Shown here: piece by piece, positions 1 through 7,165 of the stretch
How positions within the stretch are numbered: the stretch's first letter is position 1
Layout: each line of letters opens with the position of its first letter
From: [Eubacterium] saphenum
GTDB taxonomy: Bacteria; Bacillota; Clostridia; Oscillospirales; Ruminococcaceae
Assembly (NCBI GenBank): GCA_004554555.1
Contig: SFLN01000047.1
Location: 1-13,711, forward strand
Direction: 5' to 3'
DNA length: 13,711 nt
Position numbers and translations under genes: made by a program
Notes under the pieces: model-generated
What the model was told of the DNA's origin: nothing
Seen by the model: the letters and a program-made list of their open reading frames with translations, nothing else
Database searches by the model: none

Positions 1-1
1 C

Positions 2-646
2 TTTGGAGAAGGCTCAGGACTCTGGCTGACAGAAAGCGTTATCGTTCAATGGATAGTAATTCTGATTTTGCTCGTCATTGTTTTGATTTTGAGGCACAAT
101 CTGAAGCCTGTTCCCGAAACCAAGCGTCAGGCGGCAGCCGAGATGCTTGTGGAATTTGTCCGCGATACGGTTCATGGCACTATGGGCACGAAATACAATG
201 CCTATACTCCGTATATAATGACGCTTCTGTGCTACATCATGATAAATAACCTCATGGGTCTGATGGGATTGCGAAACCCCACGGCAGATGTTTCGGTAAC
301 CGGTACATTTGCACTTATGACGTTCGTTTTGGTTCAGTACAATCGTGCCAAAACGGGAAAATTCAAAGGCTATTTCAAGAGCTTTATCGAGCCGCTTCCG
401 TTTATGCTGCCGTTTAACATAATCGGTGAGGTTGCAAATCCGCTCGCATTGGCACTGCGTCTGTTCGGCAATATGATTGCGGGTACCGTTATCGGCGGAC
501 TTATCTACTTCGCGCTCGGAAACTTCGCAATACTCGTGCCGGCAGTGGCGTCGCTCTACTTCGACATATTCTCAGCTGTGATGCAGTCTTACATCTTCAT
601 TATGCTCAGTATGTCCTACATCTCGTCTGCTGAATGTGACTCGTAG
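2..646 (+). CDS. atpB: F-type ATP synthase subunit a, 5'-truncated by the window edge
   Basis: Subunit a is the Fo stator membrane protein that forms the two ion half-channels against the c-ring. The frame is open from base 2, so the N-terminus lies upstream; 214 residues are visible. Several hydrophobic segments are seen, followed by the family signature ALALRLFGNMIAG. Its essential Arg (codon 458-460) faces the ion-binding Glu of subunit c. The C-terminal helix ends in QSYIFIMLSMSYISS, close to the usual family ending. It is the first visible gene of the atp operon and is separated from atpE by 78 bases with two small hairpins. TTG and ATG codons inside the frame are not starts, because conserved sequence continues upstream of them. 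Confidence 0.96.
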   Translation, partial: FGEGSGLWLTESVIVQWIVILILLVIVLILRHNLKPVPETKRQAAAEMLVEFVRDTVHGTMGTKYNAYTPYIMTLLCYIMINNLMGLMGLRNPTADVSVTGTFALMTFVLVQYNRAKTGKFKGYFKSFIEPLPFMLPFNIIGEVANPLALALRLFGNMIAGTVIGGLIYFALGNFAILVPAVASLYFDIFSAVMQSYIFIMLSMSYISSAECDS

Positions 647-664
647 GGAAAGCAAAGTTCAAAA

Positions 665-694
665 TATCCTAAAGGATAAACAGCACATTGTGCT
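665..694 (+). other. Two small hairpins in the atpB-atpE spacer
   Basis: A 5-bp stem (665-669 with 674-678, loop TAAA) is followed at once by a second 5-bp stem (AGCAC 682-686 with GTGCT 690-694, loop ATT). They lie just upstream of the strong GGAGG of atpE. Intercistronic structures before atpE are known in other bacteria to help raise c-subunit output. A similar role here is inference, and the stems are short. Confidence 0.35.
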
Positions 695-724
695 AATATT
701 TAAATTATTTGGAGGAAACACACA

Positions 725-1015
725 ATGGAAATGACCCCTGAAACTATGAAAATCTTAGCTAACGCTATCGTTCTCGGTGCTTCGGCATTGGGCGCAGGTA
801 CTGCGATGATTGCAGGTCTTGGCCCCGGTATCGGTGAAGGTTACTGCGGCGGTCAGGCAGTTGCTGCAATCGGCAGACAGCCCGAGGCTTCCGGCGCAAT
901 CACAAGAACTATGATTATCGGCGACGCGCTCGCAGAAACAACCGGTCTTTATGCGCTCGTTATCGCACTTCTCCTTATGTTCGCTAACCCGCTTCTCGGC
1001 AATCTCATCAAGTAA
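725..1015 (+). CDS. atpE: F-type ATP synthase subunit c (rotor ring), two-carboxylate Na+-type ion site
   Basis: Subunit c is the 96-residue hairpin protein that oligomerises into the ion-translocating rotor ring. Helix 1 is glycine-rich (GLGPGIGEGY), the polar loop carries the conserved RQPEA (51-55), and helix 2 carries the carrier carboxylate E71 in LAETTGLYALVIA. E38 occupies the position of Gln32 in the Ilyobacter tartaricus c subunit, 33 residues before the main Glu as in that protein. T72 and Y76 match further Na+ ligand positions. The E38/E71 pair resembles the two-carboxylate Na+ motif described for Fusobacterium nucleatum, so Na+ coupling is likely but is inferred. The start is the ATG 9 bases after GGAGG (711-715). 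There are a few extra N-terminal residues compared with short family members. Confidence 0.97.
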   Translation: MEMTPETMKILANAIVLGASALGAGTAMIAGLGPGIGEGYCGGQAVAAIGRQPEASGAITRTMIIGDALAETTGLYALVIALLLMFANPLLGNLIK

Positions 1016-1048
1016 TAAAGGATTAGTAAATTGGGAGGAGGAAATGCA

Positions 1049-1597
1049 ATGCTGAATATTCTCAGCAATGTAAGCGCAGCGGCTGAAAGCAGAGAGTGGT
1101 ATGAATCTCTTGTTTCAATAAATCCCGCAACCATTGTTTTCACGCTGATAAACTTGCTTATTATCTTCCTCATTTTCAGATTTCTCCTGTATAAGCCGGT
1201 CTGCAAAATGCTTGACAAGCGCAAGGAAATGGCTGCCTCCGAAATCGACGAGGCTCGCAAGGCTAAAGAGGCTGCGCAGAAGGCTGAAGAGGAATACACC
1301 GCGCGTCTTGCCGACGCAAAGGCTGAGGCTTCTGAAATTATGAAGCAGGCTACCCTCAGAGCGCAGAAGCGCGAGGAGGAAATTGTCGGCGAGGCAAACA
1401 AAAAGGCTGCGGAAATCCGCACCAAGGCGGAGGAAAGTATCGAACGCGACAAACAGCGTGCCCTTAACGAAATCAAGAACGAAATTTCCGAGATTGTCGT
1501 TTTGGCTGCGGGCAAGGTTGTCGAAAAGGAAATCTCCGCGTCCGATAATGAGGAAATCATCTCGAAATTCTTAGAAGAAGTCGGCTCGGCAAATTGA
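1049..1597 (+). CDS. atpF: F-type ATP synthase subunit b (peripheral stalk)
   Basis: Subunit b anchors the peripheral stalk and joins Fo subunit a to F1 delta/alpha. The 182-residue product has one N-terminal membrane helix (about residues 27-47), then the conserved LLYKP turn. A long charged, Ala/Lys/Glu-rich coiled coil follows (RKAKEAAQKAEEEYTARLAD and onward). I chose the ATG at 1049, 7 bases after GGGAGGAGG (1033-1041). An upstream in-frame TTG at 1031 lies at the ribosome site itself and is unlikely to be used. The stop at 1597 lies 30 bases before atpH, so the two genes are probably translationally linked. Confidence 0.95.
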   Translation: MLNILSNVSAAAESREWYESLVSINPATIVFTLINLLIIFLIFRFLLYKPVCKMLDKRKEMAASEIDEARKAKEAAQKAEEEYTARLADAKAEASEIMKQATLRAQKREEEIVGEANKKAAEIRTKAEESIERDKQRALNEIKNEISEIVVLAAGKVVEKEISASDNEEIISKFLEEVGSAN

Positions 1598-1627
1598 TTG
1601 AAGCCGTTGCTTCGGAAAGGAATTTTT

Positions 1628-2176
1628 ATGAACGATAAGGCAGAAAAAATCTACGGCGACGCGTTCTTCTCGCTTTGTCGGGAGCAAAATCCCGAGGGGC
1701 TGAAGGACGTTCTCGGAGAACTGACGGAGCTTGACAAGATATTCTCGGAAAATCCCGGGTTTATCAAGCTGATGAACACTCCGACTGTTCCCCAGGAGGA
1801 AAAACTCTCGCTGCTTGACGAGCTGATAAAGGCGGGAAATTTGTCGGAGCTTTGCGGAAATTTGCTCTGCGTGCTTTGTGAAAAGCACAGAATGAGCTGC
1901 TTTACGGGTATCGTGAAGCATTTCAAGGGGCTCTACAACGACGAGTTCAAGCTCGCAGAAATCACCGTCACCACAAGCAGCCCGCTGTCCGACGCGATGA
2001 AGCAGAAAATCATCGAGAAAATGTCGAAGGTTATCGGGAAAACCGTTTCCATCAACGAAAAGGTTGACGAAAAGCTTATCGGCGGTATCGTGATTGACTA
2101 CGGCAGCAAGCGCTACGACGGCAGCGTTAAGTCAAGACTTGACGCATTAAAGGGAGAACTCGGCTCGGTTATCTGA
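1628..2176 (+). CDS. atpH: F-type ATP synthase subunit delta
   Basis: Delta (the OSCP equivalent) caps the F1 alpha/beta hexamer and binds the b stalk. The 182-residue length is normal for the family. The N-terminal helical domain opens with AEKIYGDAFFSLC, equivalent to the family's Y-A-x-A-L-F pattern. The C-terminal part has the typical LAEITVTTSSPLSDAMKQK stretch, and the end has LIGGIVIDYGSKRYDGSVKS, matching the family G-G-x-x-I-x-x-G-D-x-x-x-D-G-S-x-x-x-x-L ending. The ATG at 1628 follows GGAAAGG with good spacing. An in-frame TTG at 1598 would add ten residues without family support. Confidence 0.94.
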   Translation: MNDKAEKIYGDAFFSLCREQNPEGLKDVLGELTELDKIFSENPGFIKLMNTPTVPQEEKLSLLDELIKAGNLSELCGNLLCVLCEKHRMSCFTGIVKHFKGLYNDEFKLAEITVTTSSPLSDAMKQKIIEKMSKVIGKTVSINEKVDEKLIGGIVIDYGSKRYDGSVKSRLDALKGELGSVI

Positions 2177-2228
2177 TTTCTCCACGGCTTGGTTCTAATT
2201 CAAATTCAGAAGGAAAGGACTGTATAGA

Positions 2229-3737
2229 ATGGATTTACGCCCCGATGAAATAACGGGCTTGATAAAAGACCGCATCAAAAACTACAACGCGAAAATCCAG
2301 CTCGGCGATGTGGGTACGGTTGTTACCGTCGGCGACGGTATCGTTCGTATTCACGGGCTCGAAAACTGTATGCTTAACGAGCTGCTGGAATTCGAGAACG
2401 GCGTTCAGTGTATGGCGCTCAACCTCGAACAAGAGTTTGTAGGCGCGGTTATGTTGGGCTCAGACTCGGGCATTAAAGAGGGCGACAGCGTAAAAAGAAC
2501 GGGCTCAATCGTGTCCGTACCGGTCGGCGAAGAGCTGCTCGGACGCGTCGTAAACTCCCTCGGAGAGCCGCTTGACGGCAAGGGCGATATTCTCGCAAAG
2601 GAAAAGCGCCCCATCGAAAAAATCGCTTCCGGTATCATCACAAGAGAGCCTGTAACCGTTCCTCTTCAGACGGGAATTAAGGCTATCGACAGTATGATTC
2701 CGATAGGCAGAGGTCAGCGTGAGCTGATTATCGGCGACAGACAGACGGGTAAAACCGCTATCGCTATCGATACCATCATCAACCAGAAGGGCAAGGACGT
2801 TATATGCATCTACGTTGCAATCGGTCAGAAAAACTCGACCGTTGCGGGAGTTGTGGATACTCTTTCAAGAAACGGCGCTCTCGATTACACAATCGTTGTA
2901 TCGTCAACCGCGTCCGAGCTTGCGCCCTTGCAGTACATTGCACCTTACGCAGGCTGCACAATGGGCGAGTACTTTATGGAGCAAGGCAAGGACGTCCTCA
3001 TCGTTTACGATGACCTGTCCAAGCACGCGGTTGCTTATCGTGCGCTCTCGCTGCTGCTGAAGCGCCCGCCGGGACGTGAAGCATACCCGGGCGATGTATT
3101 CTACCTCCACTCAAGACTTCTCGAGCGTGCTGCTCGTCTTAACAAGGATTACGGCGGCGGTTCGCTGACTGCGCTTCCGATTATCGAAACACAGGCGGGC
3201 GACGTTTCCGCGTATATCCCGACCAACGTTATCTCGATTACCGACGGTCAGATATTCCTCGAAACCGAGCTGTTCAACTCGGGCGTTCGTCCCGCGGTTA
3301 ACCCCGGTATCTCGGTATCCCGTGTCGGCGGTAACGCGCAGATTAAGGCAATGAAGAAGGTTGCCGGTACGCTGAAGCTCGACTATTCGCAGTACCGTGA
3401 ATTGCAGTCGTTCTCGCAGTTCGGCTCCGATTTGGATAAGGACACGAAGGACAGACTTGCAAAGGGTGAGAGAATAGTTGAGGTCCTGAAGCAGGACCAG
3501 AACTCGCCGCTTGAGGTTGAAGAACAGGTTGTTATCATTTACGCGGTAATTCACAATTACCTCGCAAGTGTTCCGATTGAGAAAATCAAGCAGTACCAGA
3601 AGGATTTGATTGACAACATCAAGTCCACAAAGCCTGAAATTCTCGACGGAATTCGTACCACCAAAGAGCTTTCCCCCGAAAATGAAGCGGAGCTTAAAGA
3701 GGTACTTTCAAGCTTTGCCGCGTCTTATGCGGGCTGA
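2229..3737 (+). CDS. atpA: F-type ATP synthase subunit alpha
   Basis: Alpha is the non-catalytic nucleotide-binding subunit of the F1 hexamer. At 502 residues it is full length. The Walker A loop GDRQTGKT lies at residues 169-176. The N-terminal beta-barrel opens with a normal LRPDEI start, and the alpha signature PGREAYPGDVFYLHSRLLER is present. The central VSRVGGNAQIKAMKKVAG stretch and the helical C-terminus are intact. The ATG at 2229 is preceded by AGGAAAGGA. It is followed after only 14 bases by the small membrane ORF at 3752, which has its own ribosome site. Confidence 0.98.
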   Translation: MDLRPDEITGLIKDRIKNYNAKIQLGDVGTVVTVGDGIVRIHGLENCMLNELLEFENGVQCMALNLEQEFVGAVMLGSDSGIKEGDSVKRTGSIVSVPVGEELLGRVVNSLGEPLDGKGDILAKEKRPIEKIASGIITREPVTVPLQTGIKAIDSMIPIGRGQRELIIGDRQTGKTAIAIDTIINQKGKDVICIYVAIGQKNSTVAGVVDTLSRNGALDYTIVVSSTASELAPLQYIAPYAGCTMGEYFMEQGKDVLIVYDDLSKHAVAYRALSLLLKRPPGREAYPGDVFYLHSRLLERAARLNKDYGGGSLTALPIIETQAGDVSAYIPTNVISITDGQIFLETELFNSGVRPAVNPGISVSRVGGNAQIKAMKKVAGTLKLDYSQYRELQSFSQFGSDLDKDTKDRLAKGERIVEVLKQDQNSPLEVEEQVVIIYAVIHNYLASVPIEKIKQYQKDLIDNIKSTKPEILDGIRTTKELSPENEAELKEVLSSFAASYAG

Positions 3738-3751
3738 AAAAGGAGTTTTCT

Positions 3752-3880
3752 ATGAAACAGGCTGCTTTTGTACTTGGAATAGTTGGCACAACAATCGCTG
3801 TTTTCTCGGCGCTTGCGGTTGCCTGGCTGTATATTGAGAAGAAGGTTAAATATATAACCACCGAGGACAATATCGAATAA
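3752..3880 (+). CDS. Uncharacterised 42-residue single-pass membrane protein inside the ATP synthase operon
   Basis: This short ORF lies between atpA and atpG and is not a standard subunit. It begins at ATG 3752, 7 bases after AAAAGGAG (3737-3744), so it has its own good ribosome site. The product has a two-residue lead (MK), one hydrophobic segment (about residues 4-28) rich in small residues (GIVGTTIAVFSALAVAWLYI), then a basic EKKVK stretch and an acidic tail ending in TTEDNIE. The positive-inside rule predicts a cytoplasmic C-terminus. Sandwiching in a tight operon suggests a role in assembling, stabilising or tuning the enzyme, but this is inference. I recognise no family. It could be a non-functional remnant, although the ribosome site and clean membrane profile argue against that. 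Confidence 0.72.
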   Translation: MKQAAFVLGIVGTTIAVFSALAVAWLYIEKKVKYITTEDNIE

Positions 3881-3911
3881 AAGAGCAAAAGCCTCTTGAT
3901 ACTTGCTCTTT
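3880..3911 (+). other. Intercistronic hairpin between the small ORF and atpG
   Basis: Bases 3880-3888 (AAAGAGCAA) pair perfectly with 3903-3911 (TTGCTCTTT), a 9-bp stem with a 14-nt loop. There is no T-run, so it is not a classical terminator. The GGGGGTGA ribosome site of atpG begins 3 bases after it. Possible roles are protecting the 3' end of the upstream message, acting as a processing site, or adjusting gamma translation; all are inference. Confidence 0.5.
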
Positions 3912-3926
3912 ACGGGGGTGATTTTA

Positions 3927-4778
3927 ATAGCAAGCGGAAATATGAAGGCAATCAAGCGCCGCATAAAATCGGTCGGCTCAACAAAGCAGATTACGAAGGC
4001 TATGCAGCTTGTTGCATCGAGTAAGCTGCGCAAGGCGAAGGCTAGAGCGGAGCAGGCTCGTCCTTATTTCAACGAATTATACAAGACGATGTGCGAGATA
4101 GCCTCGGCAAACACGGATTTTTCCACGATTTACACCGTGAAAAGAGAAGTAAAGCACAGGCTGTTCATCGTTGTTGCAGGCGACAGAGGTCTTGCGGGCG
4201 GATATAACTCGAATATTCTGAAAATGGCGGTTGCCGCTCACGAAAACGACGCGGAAAAACCGAAGATTATCGCAATCGGCAAGAAAGCGGGCGAGTTTTT
4301 CGCAAAGCGAGATTATGATATCGTGGCTTCCTACGCGAATATTGCCGAGGACATAAAGCCGAACACGGCGCAGGATATCGCGAATATTGCGATTGATATG
4401 TTTGCGAACGGTGAGGTTGACGAGGTTGTTGTGTTCTACACGATGTTTGTGTCGTCGATGTCCCAGGAGCCGCACAGTATGTCGGTTTTGCCGATGGATA
4501 CGGTTGAACTTGAGGACTACGGCGTGATGACCTACGACCCGTCGCCCGAAGCGGTTTTCAACAGAATTGTACCGAGATTTACCGCGTCGCTGATACAGTG
4601 CGCGGTGGTCGAGAGCTACGCGTCCGAGCAGGGCGCGCGCCGCACGGCAATGGAAAACGCAACCGACAACGCGGACGCAATGACGGAAAATCTGTCGCTG
4701 TTGTACAACCGCGCTCGCCAGTCAAGCATAACCACGGAGATTATCGACATTGTGTCGGGTGCTTCGGCGCAAAGCTAA
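3927..4778 (+). CDS. atpG: F-type ATP synthase subunit gamma (central stalk), probable ATA start
   Basis: Gamma is the asymmetric coiled-coil shaft turning inside the alpha/beta hexamer. The N-terminus NMKAIKRRIKSVGSTKQITK and the C-terminal ITTEIIDIVSGASA both match the family, and the length is about 283 residues. The start is unusual. GGGGGTGA (3914-3921) is a near-perfect ribosome site, and the codon at normal spacing is ATA (3927), giving (M)ASGNMKAIK, the N-terminus usual in clostridial gamma subunits. The first in-frame ATG is at 3942, about 23 bases after the site and with only a weak GGA nearby. GTG 3918 overlaps the ribosome site and TTG 3903 lies in the upstream hairpin. If ATA is not used, 3942 is the fallback start. 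Confidence 0.96.
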   Translation: MASGNMKAIKRRIKSVGSTKQITKAMQLVASSKLRKAKARAEQARPYFNELYKTMCEIASANTDFSTIYTVKREVKHRLFIVVAGDRGLAGGYNSNILKMAVAAHENDAEKPKIIAIGKKAGEFFAKRDYDIVASYANIAEDIKPNTAQDIANIAIDMFANGEVDEVVVFYTMFVSSMSQEPHSMSVLPMDTVELEDYGVMTYDPSPEAVFNRIVPRFTASLIQCAVVESYASEQGARRTAMENATDNADAMTENLSLLYNRARQSSITTEIIDIVSGASAQS

Positions 4779-4838
4779 TCTCACACAAAGCAAGTTTATC
4801 TTGTTTTTACCTCTAATCTAATAGGGAAGGACTAGAAT

Positions 4839-6236
4839 ATGACAAAACAGAACACAGGCACGATTTCTCAGGTAATCGGCGCGGTTCTTGATATAAGATT
4901 TGCGCCGGACAGCCTGCCTAATCTGCTTAACGCTATCGAAATCGACAACCACGGCAAAAAACTGGTTGTCGAAGTGGCGCAGCATATAGGCGACGACACC
5001 GTGCGCTGCATAGCAATGGGCAGCACGGACGGTCTTGTCAGAGGAATGGAAGCGGTTGACACGGGTTCTTCTATCAAGGTTCCCGTCGGAGAACAGACTC
5101 TCGGACGCGTGTTCAACCTGCTCGGAGAGGCTGTCGATAACAAGCCGCAGCCCGAAACCGAGGAAAAATGGGAAATCCACCGTCCCGCGCCTACATTCGA
5201 GGAACAGGAAGCGTCAAAAGAGGTTCTCGAAACGGGAATTAAAGTCGTTGACCTTATCGCGCCTTATTTGAAGGGTGGAAAAATCGGTTTGTTCGGCGGC
5301 GCGGGCGTTGGTAAAACGGTTCTTATTCAGGAGCTTATCAACAACGTCGCAACTCAACACGGCGGTATTTCCGTATTTACGGGCGTAGGCGAGCGTACCC
5401 GTGAGGGTAACGACCTCTACCGCGAGATGACCGAGTCGGGCGTTATCAACAAGACCGCGCTCGTTTACGGTCAGATGAACGAGCCGCCGGGAGCGAGAAT
5501 GAGAGTTGCGCTTTCGGGACTTACGATGGCGGAGTACTTCCGCGATAAGATGGGACAGGACGTTCTTCTGTTCATCGACAACATCTTCCGTTTCACACAA
5601 GCAGGTTCCGAGGTATCGGCGCTGCTCGGACGTATGCCGTCCGCCGTTGGTTATCAGCCGACGCTGGCAACCGAAATGGGCGCGCTCCAGGAGCGTATCA
5701 CCTCGACCAAGAAGGGCTCGATTACATCGGTACAGGCGGTTTACGTTCCTGCCGACGACTTGACTGACCCTGCGCCTGCGACAACCTTCGCACACCTCGA
5801 CGCTACGACGGTTCTTTCGCGTAATATCGCTTCGATGGGTATTTTCCCGGCGGTTGACCCGCTTGAGAGTACCTCGAGAATTCTCTCGCCCGAGATTGTC
5901 GGACAGGAGCACTATGAGGTTGCCCGTGCGGTACAGTCGATTTTGCAGCGCTATAACGAGCTGCAGGATATCATCGCAATTCTCGGTATGGACGAGCTTA
6001 ACGATGAGGATAAGCTCACCGTTGCCAGAGCGAGAAAAATCCAGCGTTTCCTGTCGCAGCCGTTCCATGTTGCGGAGCAGTTCACGGGTTACGAGGGCAA
6101 GTACGTTCCCCTTAAAGAAACAATTCGCGGATTTAAGGAAATCATCGAGGGCAAGCACGACGACCTGCCGGAGAGCGCGTTCTTGTTCGTGGGAACGATT
6201 GACGAAGCTGTGGAAAAGGCAAAAAAGGAAGGCTGA
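4839..6236 (+). CDS. atpD: F-type ATP synthase subunit beta (catalytic)
   Basis: Beta carries the catalytic sites of F1. The 465-residue product has Walker A GGAGVGKT at residues 153-160, the GERTREGNDLYREM segment, a Walker B-type region ending in LLFIDNIFRFTQAGSE, and LLGRMPSAVGYQPTLATEMG with the DELSEED-region counterpart GMDELNDEDKLTV. All catalytic motifs look intact. The ATG at 4839 follows GGGAAGGAC at 4824-4832. A 60-base spacer separates it from atpG and 16 bases separate it from atpC. Long antisense open frames over this gene are codon-bias shadows. Confidence 0.98.
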   Translation: MTKQNTGTISQVIGAVLDIRFAPDSLPNLLNAIEIDNHGKKLVVEVAQHIGDDTVRCIAMGSTDGLVRGMEAVDTGSSIKVPVGEQTLGRVFNLLGEAVDNKPQPETEEKWEIHRPAPTFEEQEASKEVLETGIKVVDLIAPYLKGGKIGLFGGAGVGKTVLIQELINNVATQHGGISVFTGVGERTREGNDLYREMTESGVINKTALVYGQMNEPPGARMRVALSGLTMAEYFRDKMGQDVLLFIDNIFRFTQAGSEVSALLGRMPSAVGYQPTLATEMGALQERITSTKKGSITSVQAVYVPADDLTDPAPATTFAHLDATTVLSRNIASMGIFPAVDPLESTSRILSPEIVGQEHYEVARAVQSILQRYNELQDIIAILGMDELNDEDKLTVARARKIQRFLSQPFHVAEQFTGYEGKYVPLKETIRGFKEIIEGKHDDLPESAFLFVGTIDEAVEKAKKEG

Positions 6237-6252
6237 TTGAAGGAGTGATTTT

Positions 6253-6657
6253 ATGACGCCATTTAAGCTGCAAATCATCACGCCTGAAAAAAAGGTCTTT
6301 GACGGCGAAACCGAGCAGGTTATCGTCCGCACGACAGTCGGCGACGTGGGAATACTTAACGGTCACGAGCCGTACTGCGCGGCGCTTGGAATAGGTCAAA
6401 TGCGGATAATGATAAACGGCGAGTTCCGCAGAGCGGCAACTTCGGGCGGTATCATAAAGGTATCGAAGGAAGCAACGACAATTTTGGTTCAAACGTGCGA
6501 ATGGGCGGACGAAATTGACGTAGAGCGTGCCGAAGCCGCGAAGGAGGCTGCCGAGGAGCGCAAAAAAGCCGCGAAAACCGACGCTGAGCTTATGCTCGCG
6601 GAGGCAAAGCTCTCGAGAGCGCTCAACCGTATTGACACGGCAAGTTTCATTAAATAA
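6253..6657 (+). CDS. atpC: F-type ATP synthase subunit epsilon
   Basis: Epsilon binds gamma and the c-ring at the foot of the central stalk and can inhibit ATP hydrolysis. The 134-residue product has the N-terminal beta-sandwich (FKLQIITPEKKVFDGETEQV, then VGDVGILNGHEPYCAALGIG) up to about residue 85. A charged Ala/Glu/Lys-rich helical hairpin forms the C-terminal domain. The ATG at 6253 is preceded by AAGGAGTGATTTT. This ribosome-site layout is the same as at atpG, where the start codon reads ATA. It is the last gene of the operon, with an intrinsic terminator just downstream. Confidence 0.95.
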   Translation: MTPFKLQIITPEKKVFDGETEQVIVRTTVGDVGILNGHEPYCAALGIGQMRIMINGEFRRAATSGGIIKVSKEATTILVQTCEWADEIDVERAEAAKEAAEERKKAAKTDAELMLAEAKLSRALNRIDTASFIK

Positions 6658-6664
6658 ACAAAAG

Positions 6665-6696
6665 AGGCGGGAACCGAAATTCCCGCCTTGTTTTTT
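6665..6696 (+). terminator. Rho-independent terminator of the atp operon, probably bidirectional
   Basis: A 9-bp perfect stem (AGGCGGGAA 6665-6673 with TTCCCGCCT 6680-6688, loop CCGAAA) is followed by a T-rich run (6689-6696). It lies 7 bases after the atpC stop. On the minus strand the hairpin is followed by CTTTTGTTTATTT, so it could also end the convergent membrane-protein gene, whose stop codon sits in the T-run. Confidence 0.9.
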
Positions 6697-7027
6697 ATTT
6701 GATAATGTTATTTGAATTTCCGCCGCCTGATTCCTTGTTAAACTTACTGACGTGAACCAAAGTAAGTATTCCCGCGCCGATATAGAACACAATCAACACA
6801 ACAATCAAAAAAGTTTCTTTGTCCTTGAGCATACCGATTCGCTCTATGATGAAGAAAATTACACCAAGCGCCAGCGTTTCACCTACCTGACCGAAACTCA
6901 CATTTCTAGCGAAAAAGCCGATTATTGCGCCTAGTATCGCTGTCACAAACATCGCGATTGAAAAGCCTTCCACAAATGAACGGACTTCCCTGACCTCGCT
7001 GCCGGAAACCATTTTTGTCGCAATCAT
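6695..7027 (-). CDS. Small multi-pass membrane protein of unknown function, 5' end apparently lost to a frameshift
   Basis: The intact frame from ATG 7027 gives 110 residues with three clear membrane segments: SIAMFVTAILGAIIGFFA, ALGVIFFIIERIGML and FLIVVLIVFYIGAGILTLVHV. The tail ends in a Gly/Asn-rich stretch. I recognise no family. This start looks secondary. The frame continues upstream without a stop as VCCLAIGVCTLMIATKM, which looks like a missing first membrane helix. The well-formed promoter and ribosome site belong to another ATG at 7122 in a different frame. One extra base in the G5 or T5 run near 7055-7066 would join the two parts into one four-helix protein of about 140 residues. 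The gene is therefore mutated, misassembled or recoded. Confidence 0.65.
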   Translation of the reverse strand: MIATKMVSGSEVREVRSFVEGFSIAMFVTAILGAIIGFFARNVSFGQVGETLALGVIFFIIERIGMLKDKETFLIVVLIVFYIGAGILTLVHVSKFNKESGGGNSNNIIK

Positions 7028-7122
7028 AAGTGTGCAAACTCCGATAGCAAGGCAACATACCCCCGAAAAACTTTAAAGCAAACAAACATTCTCGTCGACA
7101 AAGGCTGTTTATTATTTTTCAT
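7024..7122 (-). pseudogene. 5' fragment of the frameshifted membrane-protein gene
   Basis: ATG 7122 follows AAAAGGTGATTTTG, a strong ribosome site, and sits about 36 bases downstream of a consensus promoter. It encodes MKNNKQPLSTRMFVCFKV, then runs out of the hydrophobic frame and stops at TGA 7024-7026. With a single-base -1 shift in the homopolymer runs it would continue into the hydrophobic frame of the downstream ORF. It is best read as the true N-terminus of that gene rather than a separate 32-residue protein. Confidence 0.6.
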
Positions 7123-7165
7123 CAAAATCACCTTTTCTTTGTTATTTTTTGGAATTATCCGACTT

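Noticed and set aside
1031..1048. Upstream TTG start for atpF
   Set aside because: The TTG and its Gly codons overlap the GGGAGGAGG ribosome site that serves ATG 1049.
5214..6332. 372-codon minus-strand open frame opposite atpD and atpC
   Set aside because: Arg/Asn-rich shadow of two intact, strongly conserved genes, with no ribosome site and no family resemblance.
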